Shown here: piece after piece, positions 51,999 through 61,400 of the stretch
Numbering within the stretch: the first letter of the stretch is position 1
Layout of the letters: each line of letters opens with the position of its first letter
Translations under genes and position numbers: made by a program
Notes under the pieces: generated by a model
The model's input: only the letters and a program-made list of their open reading frames with translations
The model's database searches: none
Told to the model about the DNA's origin: nothing
Assembly: GCF_000025265.1 (NCBI RefSeq)
Contig: NC_013739.1
Span: forward strand, 3,100,001 to 3,164,000
Length of the DNA stretch: 64,000 nucleotides
Source of the DNA: Conexibacter woesei DSM 14684
Lineage (GTDB): Bacteria; Actinomycetota; Thermoleophilia; Solirubrobacterales; Solirubrobacteraceae
Reading direction: 5' to 3'

Positions 51999-53020
51999 AC
52001 GACCCCCTGCTGTCCGTGCGCGACCTGCACGTCGAGTTCAGGACGCGGCGCGGCACGGTCCGCGCCGTGCGCGGGCTCTCCTACGACGTCTGCCAAGGGG
52101 AGGCCGTCGGCCTCGTCGGCGAGTCCGGCTCGGGCAAGAGCGTCAGCGCGCTCGCCGTCCTCGGCCTGCTGCCGAGACGGACCGCGCGGATCGCCGCCGG
52201 CAGCATCAGGCTGCGCGGCGACGAGCTGGTCGGGCTCGGCGAGAAGCGGCTGCGCGCGCTGCGCGGTGCCGTCGTCTCGCTGATCTTCCAGGACCCGCTG
52301 TCGTCGCTGAACCCGGTGCTGACGATCGGCCGCCAGATCACCGAGCAGCTGGAGGCGCATGGCCGCGCCGAGGGCGCGGCGGCGCGGGCGCGCGCGGTCG
52401 AGCTGCTCGAACAGGTCGGGATCCCCGACGCGCCGCGCCGCGTCGACCAGCACCCGCACGAGCTGTCCGGCGGCATGCGCCAGCGCGCGATGATCGCGAT
52501 GGCGCTGTCGTGCGAGCCGGCGCTCCTGATCGCCGACGAGCCGACGACCGCGCTCGACGTGACGATCCAGGCGCAGATCCTCGAGCTGCTGGCGGAGCTG
52601 CGCGAGACGCTCGGGATGAGCCTGCTGCTGATCACGCACGACCTCGGCGTCGTCGCCGGCTTCACCGACCGCGTCGCGGTCATGTACGCCGGGCGGATCG
52701 TCGAGCAGGGGCCGACCGAGCCGCTGCTCGCGCGGCCCGCGCACCCGTACGCGCAGGGGCTGCTCGCGTCGATCCCGCGGCTCGACCGCCCGCGCCAGGC
52801 GCAGCTGACGCCGATCCCGGGCGTGCCGCCGAACCTCGGCGCGGAGATCGCGGGCTGCCCGTTCCGGCCGCGCTGCGCCCACGCCGTCGAGCGCTGCGCC
52901 GCGGCCGACCCGCCGCTGGAGCCGTTGGAGGACGCCGGCTGGGATCCAGCGCGCAGCGTCGCCTGCTGGCGGCCGCGTCGCGAGGATCCGGCGCCCGACG
53001 CCGCGGCGGTGGTCGGATGA
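51995..53020 (+). CDS. Peptide-type ABC importer ATPase (DppD-like)
   Basis: 341 residues. Walker [17 protein letters not shown], signature [15 protein letters not shown], Walker [15 protein letters not shown] and the switch His in LITHDLG. The C-terminal oligopeptide-transporter extension contains [15 protein letters not shown] and a final Cys before WRPRR, the cysteines that hold an iron-sulfur cluster in some DppD/DppF proteins. It works with the DppF-like ATPase. ATG overlaps the preceding stop (ATGA). Confidence 0.95.
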   Translation: MNDPLLSVRDLHVEFRTRRGTVRAVRGLSYDVCQGEAVGLVGESGSGKSVSALAVLGLLPRRTARIAAGSIRLRGDELVGLGEKRLRALRGAVVSLIFQDPLSSLNPVLTIGRQITEQLEAHGRAEGAAARARAVELLEQVGIPDAPRRVDQHPHELSGGMRQRAMIAMALSCEPALLIADEPTTALDVTIQAQILELLAELRETLGMSLLLITHDLGVVAGFTDRVAVMYAGRIVEQGPTEPLLARPAHPYAQGLLASIPRLDRPRQAQLTPIPGVPPNLGAEIAGCPFRPRCAHAVERCAAADPPLEPLEDAGWDPARSVACWRPRREDPAPDAAAVVG

Positions 53021-54123
53021 GCGCGCTCGACGCAGCGGGCGTGCACGCGGAGGACGGCGCCGGTGGCGCGCCGCTGCTGTCGGTCGAGCAGCTGCGCGTC
53101 TGGTTCCCGATCCGCGGCGGCGTGCTGCGCCGGCCGGTCGGCTGGATCCGCGCCGTCGACGACGTCTCGTTCACGCTCGCGCGCGGCGAGACGCTCGGGC
53201 TCGTCGGCGAGTCGGGCTCGGGCAAGTCGACCGTCGGCCGCGCGATCGTGCGCGTCAACGAGCCGCAGGAGGGCGCGATCCGGCTCGACGGGGACGACGC
53301 GCTCGGCAAGCCCGAACGCGATCTGCGCGGCTACCGCCGCCGTGTGCAGATGGTCTTCCAGGATCCGTACGCGAGCCTCGACCCGCGCCAGACCGTGCGT
53401 CAGGCGATCGGCGAGCCGCTGCGCGTCCACGGCCTCGCGCGCGGCGCCGCGCTCGACGCGCGCGTCGGCGAGCTGCTCGACGTCGTCGGGCTCGACCGCA
53501 GCTTCGCGGCGCGCTACCCGCACGAGTTCTCCGGCGGCCAGCGGCAGCGGATCGGGATCGCGCGGGCGCTCGCGGTCGAGCCGGACGTGATCGTCGCCGA
53601 CGAGCCGATCAGCGCGCTCGACGTCTCGATCCAGGCGCAGGTGATCAACCTGCTCGCGGACCTCCAGGCGCGGCTCGGGATCGCCTACCTCTTCATCGCG
53701 CACGACCTCGCCGTCGTGCGCCACCTCGCCGACCGCGTCGCCGTGATGTACCTCGGCCGCGTCGTCGAGCTGGCGAGCGCGGAGGAGCTGTACGCGAATC
53801 CGCTCCACCCGTACACGCGCGCGCTGCTGTCGGCGGTCCCCGTGCCGGATGCGCGGCAGGAGCGGGCGCGGCGGCGGACGATCCTGCGCGGCGACGTGCC
53901 GAGCCCGGCGAACCCGCCGCGCGGCTGCGCGTTCCACACGCGCTGCCCGCTGCGCGAGCAGCTCGGCAACCCCGCGCGCTGCGCTGAGGAGCGGCCCGGG
54001 CTCGACGCGGCCCCCGGCGTCGGCGCCCCGCCCGCGCCAGCCGCGTCGCCGCACCGCGTCGCCTGCCACTTCGCCGACGCCGAGGCGCCGGCACCCGTCA
54101 CCGAGAAGGAGCGAAGCACCTGA
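53017..54123 (+). CDS. Peptide-type ABC importer ATPase (DppF-like)
   Basis: 368 residues. The [20 protein letters not shown] opening is a DppF hallmark. Walker [15 protein letters not shown], signature [15 protein letters not shown], Walker [15 protein letters not shown]. The C-terminal extension has [12 protein letters not shown] and two more cysteines, again the cluster-type pattern. About 50 residues after it are Pro/Ala-rich. ATG overlaps the DppD-like stop and the stop overlaps the next gene, so the DMF-amidase-like protein is translated with the importer. Confidence 0.95.
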   Translation: MSALDAAGVHAEDGAGGAPLLSVEQLRVWFPIRGGVLRRPVGWIRAVDDVSFTLARGETLGLVGESGSGKSTVGRAIVRVNEPQEGAIRLDGDDALGKPERDLRGYRRRVQMVFQDPYASLDPRQTVRQAIGEPLRVHGLARGAALDARVGELLDVVGLDRSFAARYPHEFSGGQRQRIGIARALAVEPDVIVADEPISALDVSIQAQVINLLADLQARLGIAYLFIAHDLAVVRHLADRVAVMYLGRVVELASAEELYANPLHPYTRALLSAVPVPDARQERARRRTILRGDVPSPANPPRGCAFHTRCPLREQLGNPARCAEERPGLDAAPGVGAPPAPAASPHRVACHFADAEAPAPVTEKERST

Positions 54124-55748
54124 TGCTGATCGGACACGTGAGCGACGAGCGCGACCTCGCGCTGGCCGGGGTCGAGGTCGAGCTTACGCCGGCCGAGGAG
54201 GGCGCGCACGGCGCGCTCGCGGCCGCCGTGCGCTCCACCGCGAGCGGCGCGATCCACGCCGACGTCGCGCCAGGCGAGTACCGGATCGTGCTCGCGCGCG
54301 ACGGCTTCGGGCCGAAGCACGTCGTCGCGCGTGTCGCCCCGCAGGCGCCCCTCCGGCTGCGGCTGCTGTCCGACCGGCTGACCGGGTTCGTCTGGCCGAA
54401 GTGGTCGCGCGCGCCGGAGCACGCCGAGCTGCGGCTGCACGCGCCCGAGCCGATCCGCGCCGAGCTGTGGCGCTACGGTCTGCGCAAGGAGCTGGTCGAG
54501 CTGCTCGGCTGGTTCGACGACCACGGCCCGCGCGCGACGGCGCAGATCCTCCCGGACGGCGACTTCACGCAGACCGGCGTCGACTGGAACCGGCACGGCT
54601 ACGCGAGCCCCGGCCACGTGCGGCGTGTCGCCGCGCCGCAGCGCTCGGGCCTCTACTACGTCCACGCCGAGACGCCCTCCGGCGGGTTCTTCGCGTTCCC
54701 GTGGGTCGTCGCCCCGGCCGCGCCGCAGGCCCGCATCGCGGTGCTCGCCGCGACGATGAACTGGAACGCGTACAACAACTTCGGCGGCCGCTCCAACTAC
54801 GTCAACGCGGACGGGCTGCCGGCGACGCCGACGATCAACGCGCGGCTCGACCTCGACCGCTACCGGATCGGCCCGCAGACGACGCAGGCGGCGCCGAACG
54901 ACGCCTATCCGCCGCTCTCCTACGAGCGGCCTGAGCTCGACTGTCACGTCGAGCGCGACGCGCAGGCGACCGACCCGATGAGCGGGCGGCTCGCGTCGAC
55001 GCTGGCGCCCGGCCTCTGGCGGCTGCTCGCGTGGCTCGAACGCGAGGGCTACGCGTACGACCTCTACAGCGACCAGCAGCTGCACGACGGCACGCTCGAT
55101 CTGGACGCCTACGACGCGCTGCTGACCGAGTCGCACCCGGAATACTGGTCGCGCGCGATGTACGAGCGCACGCGCGGCTGGGTCTTCGAGCGCGGCGGGC
55201 GGCTCGTCTACCTCGGCGGCAACGGGATCGACTGCGAGGTCGAGCCGGTCGGCGACGGCGCGGCGCGCTACCTGACGCAGCAGCCCGACCCGGACGATCC
55301 CGCCGACGCCGGGCTGGAGAGTCGCTTCCACCGCACCGTCGCGCCGCAGTCCGAGCTGCTCGGCGTCACCTTCACGCACGCCGGCGAGGGCACCGCGGCG
55401 CCGTACGCGGCGCTCGCCCCCGGCCACTGGGCGTTCGCGGGGACGGGGCTCGGCGCCGGTGGCGTCTTCGGCGCGAACTCGCTGCAGGAGCGGATCCCCG
55501 GCGGTGCGTCCGGGCACGAGACCGACAAGCGCAGCGCCAGTTCGCCCGACGACCTCGTCCTGCTCGCGCGCGGCCTCAACGCCGACGGCGGCGGCGCGGA
55601 GATGGTCTACCGCGACGTGCCGGGGCCGGGCGGCGAGGTCTTCAGCACCGGCTCGATCACCTGGATCGCGACGCTGCTCGTCGACGCCGCGACTTCGCGC
55701 GTCACTGCGAACGTGCTCGACCGCTTCGCGCCGGGGGCACGCGCATGA
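54123..55748 (+). CDS. N,N-dimethylformamidase large-subunit-like protein
   Basis: 541 residues. Residues 1-90 are a small beta-domain (LIGHVSDERDLALAGVEVEL, APGEYRIVLARDGF) like carboxypeptidase-regulatory or gamma-crystallin-type modules. The larger part matches the C-terminal region of dimethylformamidase beta subunits: AVLAATMNWNAYNNFGGRSNY, YDLYSDQQLHDGTLDLDAYD, LTESHPEYWSRAMYE and VYLGGNGIDCEVE. Dimethylformamidase cleaves an amide using an iron site made by Tyr and Glu residues; conserved Tyr and Glu are present in ESHPEYW. No small subunit gene is nearby. It implies that the imported compound carries an amide. Start overlaps the upstream stop (TGATG). Confidence 0.82.
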   Translation: MLIGHVSDERDLALAGVEVELTPAEEGAHGALAAAVRSTASGAIHADVAPGEYRIVLARDGFGPKHVVARVAPQAPLRLRLLSDRLTGFVWPKWSRAPEHAELRLHAPEPIRAELWRYGLRKELVELLGWFDDHGPRATAQILPDGDFTQTGVDWNRHGYASPGHVRRVAAPQRSGLYYVHAETPSGGFFAFPWVVAPAAPQARIAVLAATMNWNAYNNFGGRSNYVNADGLPATPTINARLDLDRYRIGPQTTQAAPNDAYPPLSYERPELDCHVERDAQATDPMSGRLASTLAPGLWRLLAWLEREGYAYDLYSDQQLHDGTLDLDAYDALLTESHPEYWSRAMYERTRGWVFERGGRLVYLGGNGIDCEVEPVGDGAARYLTQQPDPDDPADAGLESRFHRTVAPQSELLGVTFTHAGEGTAAPYAALAPGHWAFAGTGLGAGGVFGANSLQERIPGGASGHETDKRSASSPDDLVLLARGLNADGGGAEMVYRDVPGPGGEVFSTGSITWIATLLVDAATSRVTANVLDRFAPGARA

Positions 55749-56242
55749 CGCACGACACGTCCACGATCGCCGGCCGGCTCGCGGCGCTCGGCATCAGGCT
55801 GCAGCCCGCCGGCCCGGCCGCCGTCTGGCAGCTTCCGTCGAGCATCGACGAGCACGGCCTCGTCCACACCTGCGGTCAGGTGCCCGTGCTCGACGGCGAG
55901 CTGTTCGACGTCGGCGGTCCGCTGCTCGGCGAGGACGACGTCGAGCGCGGCCGCCGCGCCGCGCGCCAGAGCGCGATCAACGTGCTCGCCCAGCTCGACG
56001 CGGTCGCGGGCGGGCTCGAGAACGTCGTGCGCGTGCACAAGCTGACGGTCTTCGTCGCGAGCGGTCCGCAGTTCACGTGGCAGCCGCAGGTCGCGCACGG
56101 CGCGTCCGAGCTGATCCACGAGGTGCTCGGCGAGCCCGGGCGGCACGCCCGCTCGGCGATCGGCGTCGCGCAGCTGCCGCACGGCGTTCCGGTCGAGACG
56201 GAGGCCGTCGCGCGGGTTCGGGTGCCGCCGCCTGGAGGCTGA
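55745..56242 (+). CDS. RidA/YjgF-family protein (enamine/imine deaminase type)
   Basis: 165 residues, the longer RidA subfamily (usual RidA about 125-130). HTCGQVPVLDGELFDVGGPL, NVLAQLDAVAGGLENVVRVHKLTVFV and RSAIGVAQLPHGVPVETEAVARV are the family blocks; the Arg of ARSAIG matches the catalytic Arg of active deaminases. It would hydrolyse reactive imines or enamines released by amine or amino acid breakdown. ATG overlaps the previous stop, so it closes the catabolic operon. Confidence 0.9.
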   Translation: MTHDTSTIAGRLAALGIRLQPAGPAAVWQLPSSIDEHGLVHTCGQVPVLDGELFDVGGPLLGEDDVERGRRAARQSAINVLAQLDAVAGGLENVVRVHKLTVFVASGPQFTWQPQVAHGASELIHEVLGEPGRHARSAIGVAQLPHGVPVETEAVARVRVPPPGG

Positions 56243-56283
56243 CGGGCGCCGCACGACGCGCACGCGGGGGCGTGTGCCACATT

Positions 56284-57423
56284 GTGATCGTGGTCCCTCA
56301 GCGTCCGCGTGTCGCGACGGGCGTGATGTTCTTCCTCAGCGGTGTCGTGATCGGCACCTGGGCGGCGAACGTCCCGTTCGTGCGCGACCGTCTCGACATC
56401 TCGACGACGACGATCGGCTTCTGCCTGCTCGCGATGGCGGCAGGGTCGCTCGTCGCGATGCCGCTCGCCGGCCGTGAGCTGGCGCACCGCCCGAGCGCCG
56501 ACCTGACCCGGCTCGGGGCGCTGGCCGTGCCGCTCGCCGGCGCGCTGCCGCTGCTGGCGCCGTCGGTTCCGACGCTGGCGCTCGCGCTGTTCGTGCTCGG
56601 CGCCGCGATCGGCCTGCTCGACGTCTCGATGAACGCGCACGGCGTCGCCGTCGAGCATGCCGCGCGGACGCCGGTCATGTCGTCGCTGCACGGCGGCTGG
56701 AGCCTCGGCGGCCTCGTCGGCGCCGGCGGCGTCGCGCTCGCCCACGCGCTCGGCGTCGACCCGCGCGTCGAGGCGATCGTCGCCGTCGCGCTGCTGCTCG
56801 CGCTCGGCGTCGCCGCCGGCCCGCACCTCGGCTCGATGTCGGCCGCCCAGGAGCGCGACGGCGCGCATGCGACGTTCGCGCGACCTTCGCGCGGCGCCCT
56901 GCTCGTCGGCACGCTCGTCTTCATGCTGTTCATGGCCGAGGGCGCGATGACGGACTGGTCGGCGCTCTACCTCGACCACGACCTCGAAACCGGCGCGACG
57001 GTCGCCGCGATCGGCTTCGGCGCGTTCTCCGGCGGCATGGCGCTGAGCCGCTTCTGCGGCGACCGGCTCAACCGTGTCGTCGGCCCGGGTCCGCTGCTGC
57101 GGGCCGGCTCGCTGACGGCGGCGCTGTCGATAGTCGTGATGCTGCTCGTCGGCGAGGCGTGGGTGGCGCTGCCGGCGCTGCTGCTCGTCGGCCTCGGCGT
57201 CGGCAACGGCGTGCCGCTGCTGTTCAGCGCGGCCGGGCGCGTGCGCGACATGGCGCCGGGACCGGCGATCGCCGCCGTCTCGACGCTGGGCTACTTCGGG
57301 CTGCTCGCCGGTCCGCCGCTGCTGGGCTTCGTGGCGGACGCGACGAGCATGCCGGCCGCGCTCTCGATCACCGCGCTGCTGACCGGGACGGTCGCGCTGT
57401 TCGCGGTGCGCGCCGAGCGCTAG
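56284..57423 (+). CDS. MFS transporter (12-segment)
   Basis: About 379 residues with twelve hydrophobic segments. The opening VATGVMFFLSGVVIGTWAANVPFVRDRL and the loop GLLDVSMNAHGVAVEHAARTPVMSSLHGGWSLGG are typical of the YbjJ/fucose-permease-like MFS subgroup. The substrate cannot be told. The start is uncertain: GTG at 56272, 56284 and 56290 are all possible and none has a good ribosome binding site. It lies 41 bases after the RidA gene and may be expressed with the catabolic cluster. Confidence 0.85.
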   Translation: MIVVPQRPRVATGVMFFLSGVVIGTWAANVPFVRDRLDISTTTIGFCLLAMAAGSLVAMPLAGRELAHRPSADLTRLGALAVPLAGALPLLAPSVPTLALALFVLGAAIGLLDVSMNAHGVAVEHAARTPVMSSLHGGWSLGGLVGAGGVALAHALGVDPRVEAIVAVALLLALGVAAGPHLGSMSAAQERDGAHATFARPSRGALLVGTLVFMLFMAEGAMTDWSALYLDHDLETGATVAAIGFGAFSGGMALSRFCGDRLNRVVGPGPLLRAGSLTAALSIVVMLLVGEAWVALPALLLVGLGVGNGVPLLFSAAGRVRDMAPGPAIAAVSTLGYFGLLAGPPLLGFVADATSMPAALSITALLTGTVALFAVRAER

Positions 57424-57435
57424 ACGAGGGTCGGA

Positions 57436-57786
57436 TCAGGCGCCGAGCGAGCCGGCGGCCTCGCGCTCCTCGAGCTGTCTGCGCAGTATCAGGTCGCCGA
57501 CGATCGAGCCGGGGGGACCGGTGGTCACGAGCGTGACGGCGGGGAACCACCAGCCCCATCGGCCGTCGACCGCGCCCTTGGCGGTGAGGCCGAGCAGCAC
57601 GACGAAGCCGATGCCGTGGATCGGCCCGAGCAGGCTGACGGCGGAGTCGCTGCGGTCGATGAACGCGAAATAGATCAGCGCGATGAACAGGACGAGGTCG
57701 GCGATGCCGACGGCGAGGACGATGTTGAGCAGCCGCTTGGTGGAGGCGACGCTCGGCTCGTCGGTGGTGGGGAGGGCAGGAGGCAT
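57436..57786 (-). CDS. DUF3817-family membrane protein
   Basis: 116 residues with three hydrophobic segments: RLLNIVLAVGIADLVLFIALIY, LLGPIHGIGFVVLLGLTA and WGWWFPAVTLVTTGPPGSIVG. The HGIGF and GPPGS motifs are typical of DUF3817 proteins of actinobacteria, whose role is unknown. The acidic C-terminus (LEEREA) is cytoplasmic. It is convergent with the MFS gene, 12 bases apart with no hairpin between, and is followed upstream by the EamA gene on the same strand. Confidence 0.88.
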   Translation of the reverse strand: MPPALPTTDEPSVASTKRLLNIVLAVGIADLVLFIALIYFAFIDRSDSAVSLLGPIHGIGFVVLLGLTAKGAVDGRWGWWFPAVTLVTTGPPGSIVGDLILRRQLEEREAAGSLGA

Positions 57787-57845
57787 GGGACGGAAATGTA
57801 ACCGCCCGCGCGCATCGGGACTGCGCCCAGCAACACGCGTGCAGC

Positions 57846-58751
57846 TCAGCGCGCGGCGCCGGCCGCCAGCCAGCGCTCGACGGGCGGGGGCAGGCGGCCG
57901 TCGGTCGACAGCCACGAGCCGAGCAGGATCAGCAGCAGACCGACGAGCGCGCCCGCGCCGGGCTGCTCGCCCAGCAGCGCGACGCCGAGCGCGAGCGCGA
58001 TCACGGGATTGACGTAGGTGATGATCACCGCGCGGCTCGGCCCGGCGGTGCGCACGAGCACGGCGAACGCGACGAACGCCGCCGCGGTGCAGACGATCCC
58101 CAGCACGACGATCGCGGCGATCGCCCCGGTCGGCGGCACCTCCGTCGGCGGGTCGAGTGCCGCCAGCGGCGTCAGCACGAGCGCCGCGAGCGCGAGGCTG
58201 ACGCCCATCGTCGCGCGGCCGTCGAGGTCGTTCAGACCGCGGCTCATGATCAGCGGCCCGCAGGCGTAGCCGGCCGCCGCGGCGACGATCGCGGCGATCC
58301 CGAGCAGCTCGTCGGCGCTGCCGGAGACGTCGATCCCGACGAGCGCGGCGACGCCGCCGAAGCCGAGCAGCATCCCGGCCAGGCGGCGGCCGGTCAGCCG
58401 CTCGCCGGGCGCGAAGCGCAGCGCCAGCAGCGAGGCGATCAGCGGCACCGTCGCGATCGCGATCGCCGTCGTGGAGGAGGAGACGTGCGTCTCGCCGAAC
58501 GCGATCAGCGGGAACGGGATCGAGATCTCGACGACGGCGTAGGCGAGCAGCCAGCGGCCGCGGCCGCGCAGCGATCCGAGCGCTCTCGCGCGCCACGCGA
58601 GCGGCAGCAGCACGAGCGCCGCCAGCACGACGCGCGCCCACGCGACGAACGCCGGCGGGACGCCGTCGTCGACCGCGACCTTGATGAAGAGGTAGGGGAT
58701 CCCCCAGAGGACCGACATCGTCGCGAAGGCGGCCCAGGCGCGCGGACTCAT
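57846..58751 (-). CDS. EamA-family (DMT) transporter
   Basis: 301 residues with ten hydrophobic segments in two EamA halves (SVLWGIPYLFIKVAVDDGVPP and the second half beginning LLGIAAIVAAAAGYACGPL; end TYVNPVIALALGVALLGEQ). Family members export amino acids or other metabolites; no specific substrate is visible. ATG at 58751 is chosen as it opens directly into the first helix; an ATG at 58781 would add 10 residues and overlap the divergent gene's start codon. Confidence 0.9.
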   Translation of the reverse strand: MSPRAWAAFATMSVLWGIPYLFIKVAVDDGVPPAFVAWARVVLAALVLLPLAWRARALGSLRGRGRWLLAYAVVEISIPFPLIAFGETHVSSSTTAIAIATVPLIASLLALRFAPGERLTGRRLAGMLLGFGGVAALVGIDVSGSADELLGIAAIVAAAAGYACGPLIMSRGLNDLDGRATMGVSLALAALVLTPLAALDPPTEVPPTGAIAAIVVLGIVCTAAAFVAFAVLVRTAGPSRAVIITYVNPVIALALGVALLGEQPGAGALVGLLLILLGSWLSTDGRLPPPVERWLAAGAAR

Positions 58752-58779
58752 CCGGTCGAGGGTATGCAAGTGTGAGGTC

Positions 58780-59703
58780 ATGGCTCGGATCGGTCTCGGA
58801 CTCGCCGCCATCGGGCGGCCTGCGTACATCAACCTGGGACGTGCACGCGACCTCGGAGCGGACCGCTCCGTGCAGACGCTGCGCGCCGAAGCGGAGGAGC
58901 TGCTCGATGCCGCGCGCGCCGCCGGCGTGCGGTGGATCGACGCGGCGCGCTCCTACGGCCGCGCCGAGGAGTTCCTCGCCGGCTGGCTGCGATCGCGCAT
59001 GATCGCCCCCGGGGAGCTGACGATCTCGTCGAAATGGGGCTACAGCTACGTCGGCGACTGGCGGATGGACGCCGAGGTGCACGAGCGCAAGCAGCTGAAC
59101 GTCGAGCAGCTGCGCCGCCAGCTGGCCGAGACCCGCGCGCTGCTCGGCGAACATCTGACGCTCTACGCAATCCACTCGGCGACGATCGAGAGCGGCGTGC
59201 TCGACGACGCCGAGGTGCTCGGCGAGCTGGCGCGGCTGCGCTCCGACGGCGTCCAGATCGGCCTCTCGACCTCGGGGCCGGCGCAGGCGGACACGATCGA
59301 TCGTGCGGTCGAGTCGGGCGCGTTCGATGCCGTCCAGGCGACGTGGAACCTCTACGAGCGCTCCGCCGGGCCGGCGCTGGAGCGGGCGCACGCGGCCGGG
59401 ATGACCGTGCTCGTGAAGGAAGGCGTCGCGAACGGCCGCCTCGCGGCGGACGCCGCGCCGCCCGAGCTGCGCGCCGTCGCCGCCGAGCTGGGCGCGACGC
59501 CCGACGCCGTGGCATTGGCTGGGATCGCCGCGCGTGCGTGGGTCGACGTCGTCTTGAGCGGCGCGGTGACCCCGGCGATGCTGCGCTCGAACCTCGTCGC
59601 GGCCGAGATCGAATGGAGTGACGATCTGGAGGCCCGCTTGGCTCCGCTGCAGCGCGCTCCGGATCAGTACTGGGCCGAGCGCGCCGCCCTGCCCTGGAGC
59701 TGA
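58780..59703 (+). CDS. Aldo/keto reductase
   Basis: 307 residues, aldo/keto reductase TIM barrel. The tetrad is visible: Asp in WIDAARSYGRAEEFL with the catalytic Tyr five residues later, Lys in SSKWGYSY, and His in LYAIHSAT. The C-terminal part VLSGAVTPAMLRSNL is the NADPH-binding region. The SYGRAEEFLAGWL variant places it with the L-fucose/D-threo-aldose dehydrogenase-like group; the true substrate is unknown. It is divergent from the EamA gene. Confidence 0.92.
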   Translation: MARIGLGLAAIGRPAYINLGRARDLGADRSVQTLRAEAEELLDAARAAGVRWIDAARSYGRAEEFLAGWLRSRMIAPGELTISSKWGYSYVGDWRMDAEVHERKQLNVEQLRRQLAETRALLGEHLTLYAIHSATIESGVLDDAEVLGELARLRSDGVQIGLSTSGPAQADTIDRAVESGAFDAVQATWNLYERSAGPALERAHAAGMTVLVKEGVANGRLAADAAPPELRAVAAELGATPDAVALAGIAARAWVDVVLSGAVTPAMLRSNLVAAEIEWSDDLEARLAPLQRAPDQYWAERAALPWS

Positions 59704-59705
59704 GG

Positions 59706-59746
59706 TGCGTCGATTTGGTGCCCTAGAGGGGCACCGAACTGACGCA
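59706..59746. terminator. Bidirectional terminator
   Basis: TGCGTC pairs with GACGCA and GGTGCCC with GGGCACC, with a TT/AA pair between and small internal bulges. It lies between the aldo/keto reductase stop (+) and the MFS stop (-), touching neither. Confidence 0.7.
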
Positions 59747-59748
59747 GG

Positions 59749-61314
59749 TCAGGCCGGTGGCGCCGCTGACGGGACCGGCTCCGCGTCCGTCGCCGGGCGC
59801 TTGCGCAGGACCAGCACGGCGACGATCGCCGCCAGCGCCAGGACGACGGCGGCGACCGCGAACGCCGAGGCGACCGCGCCCGTGACGGCGTCGAGCAGCG
59901 GCGAGATCAGCTTCAGGATGTCGGCGGGAAGGCCCCGGTCGGTGGCTCCGGAGGAGGCGACGCCGTTCATCGCGTGCTCGATCTGCTGCACGTCGCGCGG
60001 CGGGAAGCCGTAGCGCTGCTCGAACACGTCGCCGATCCGCGCGCTCTGGCGGTGCGCGACGATCGTCCCCATCACCGCGACGCCGAGCGTCGCGCCGACC
60101 TGGCGGATCGTCTGGAGCAGCGCGGACGCTTGCGCTCGGAGCTGCGGCTCGACCGCGTTCATCGCGTCGGTGTTGGCCGGCGTCATCATCACGCCGAGGC
60201 CGATCCCCATCACGACGTAGCCGGGCACGAGCCAGTCGTAGTCACGGTGGTGCAGGACCGCGGCCACCCACACGAGCGCAAGCGCCCCGAGGCCGCAGCC
60301 GAGCGTGACGGGGCCGCGCGGGCCGATGCGGTCGTAGAGCGCGCCGGCGCGCGGCGCGATCAGCAGGATCGGGAGCGTCAGCGGCAGCAGCGAGAGGCCG
60401 GCCTCGATCGCGGTGAAGCCGAGCACGTCCTGGACCCACACGGCGCCGAGCACGGCGACGCCCGTCATCGCGAACTGGACGGCGGCGAGCACGATCCCGT
60501 CGGCGGTGAAGTTCGCGCTCCTGAACAGCCGCAGCTCGACGAGCGGCTCTCTCCGGCTCAGCTCCCACAGGATCGTCGCGGGCAGCAGCACCGCGGCGGC
60601 GACGAGCAGCCCGATCGTCGCGGGCGAGTCCCAGCCCCACGCGCGCGACTGCATCAGCCCGAGCACGAGGCACGAGAGCGACAGCACGATCAGCGGGACG
60701 CCGCCCCAGTCGACGCGGCCGGGCCGCGGCGGCGTGTCGGGCAGCGTCACGCGCGCGGCGAGCAGCAGCGCGATCCCGACGGGCAGGTTGACGAAGAAGA
60801 CCGCGCGCCAGGAGACGAGGTCGGTCAGCAGGCCGCCGATCAGCGGCCCGAGCGCGAGGAAGACCATCGAGACGCCGGCGTAGATCCCCATCGCGCGGCC
60901 GCGCTCCTCGGCGCCGAAGGCGTTCGCGACGAGCGCGCCGGTCGCCGGTGTCAGCAGCGCCGCGCCGAGGCCCTGCACCGCGCGGGCGCTGATGATCCAC
61001 GCCTCCGACTCGGCGAAGCCGCACGCGGCCGAGGCGAGCACGAAGATCGCCGCGCCCAGGCGAAACGCCCGGTCGTTTCCGATCAGGTCGCCGACGCGGC
61101 CCCCGAGCGCGACGAACGCGGCGAGCGTGAGCAGGTAGGCGTTGACGACCCACTGCAGGCCTATCGTCGAGACGGCGAGGTCGGCCTGGATCGTCGGCAG
61201 CGCGACCGCGACGACGGTCTGGTCGATCAGGATCATCGACAGCGAGCCGGTCATCGTCGCGAGGATCCACCAGCGGCGGTTGTCCTCGTTCAAGGTCGGG
61301 AGCGAGCGGGCCAT
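59749..61314 (-). CDS. MFS drug/proton antiporter, EmrB/QacA (14-segment) family
   Basis: 521 residues with fourteen hydrophobic segments. Motifs: SLSMILIDQTVVAVALPTIQADL (helix 1), GGRVGDLIGNDRAF (motif A) and GPLIGGLLTDLVSWRAVFFVNLPVG (motif C region). EmrB/QacA members expel lipophilic drugs and dyes in exchange for protons. The periplasmic-side loop before the last helix (RIGDVFEQRYGFPPRDVQQIEH) is typical. ATG at 61314 fits the usual cytoplasmic N-terminus. No TetR-type regulator lies beside it. Confidence 0.95.
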   Translation of the reverse strand: MARSLPTLNEDNRRWWILATMTGSLSMILIDQTVVAVALPTIQADLAVSTIGLQWVVNAYLLTLAAFVALGGRVGDLIGNDRAFRLGAAIFVLASAACGFAESEAWIISARAVQGLGAALLTPATGALVANAFGAEERGRAMGIYAGVSMVFLALGPLIGGLLTDLVSWRAVFFVNLPVGIALLLAARVTLPDTPPRPGRVDWGGVPLIVLSLSCLVLGLMQSRAWGWDSPATIGLLVAAAVLLPATILWELSRREPLVELRLFRSANFTADGIVLAAVQFAMTGVAVLGAVWVQDVLGFTAIEAGLSLLPLTLPILLIAPRAGALYDRIGPRGPVTLGCGLGALALVWVAAVLHHRDYDWLVPGYVVMGIGLGVMMTPANTDAMNAVEPQLRAQASALLQTIRQVGATLGVAVMGTIVAHRQSARIGDVFEQRYGFPPRDVQQIEHAMNGVASSGATDRGLPADILKLISPLLDAVTGAVASAFAVAAVVLALAAIVAVLVLRKRPATDAEPVPSAAPPA

Positions 61315-61400
61315 CCCACCCGCTTTCGGCGCGTGGCGCCCGCGACTTGAGCGCGGGCGCGGCACCGGCGCGCCCGCGCGCGTGTGCGCGTCTGCGCGCT

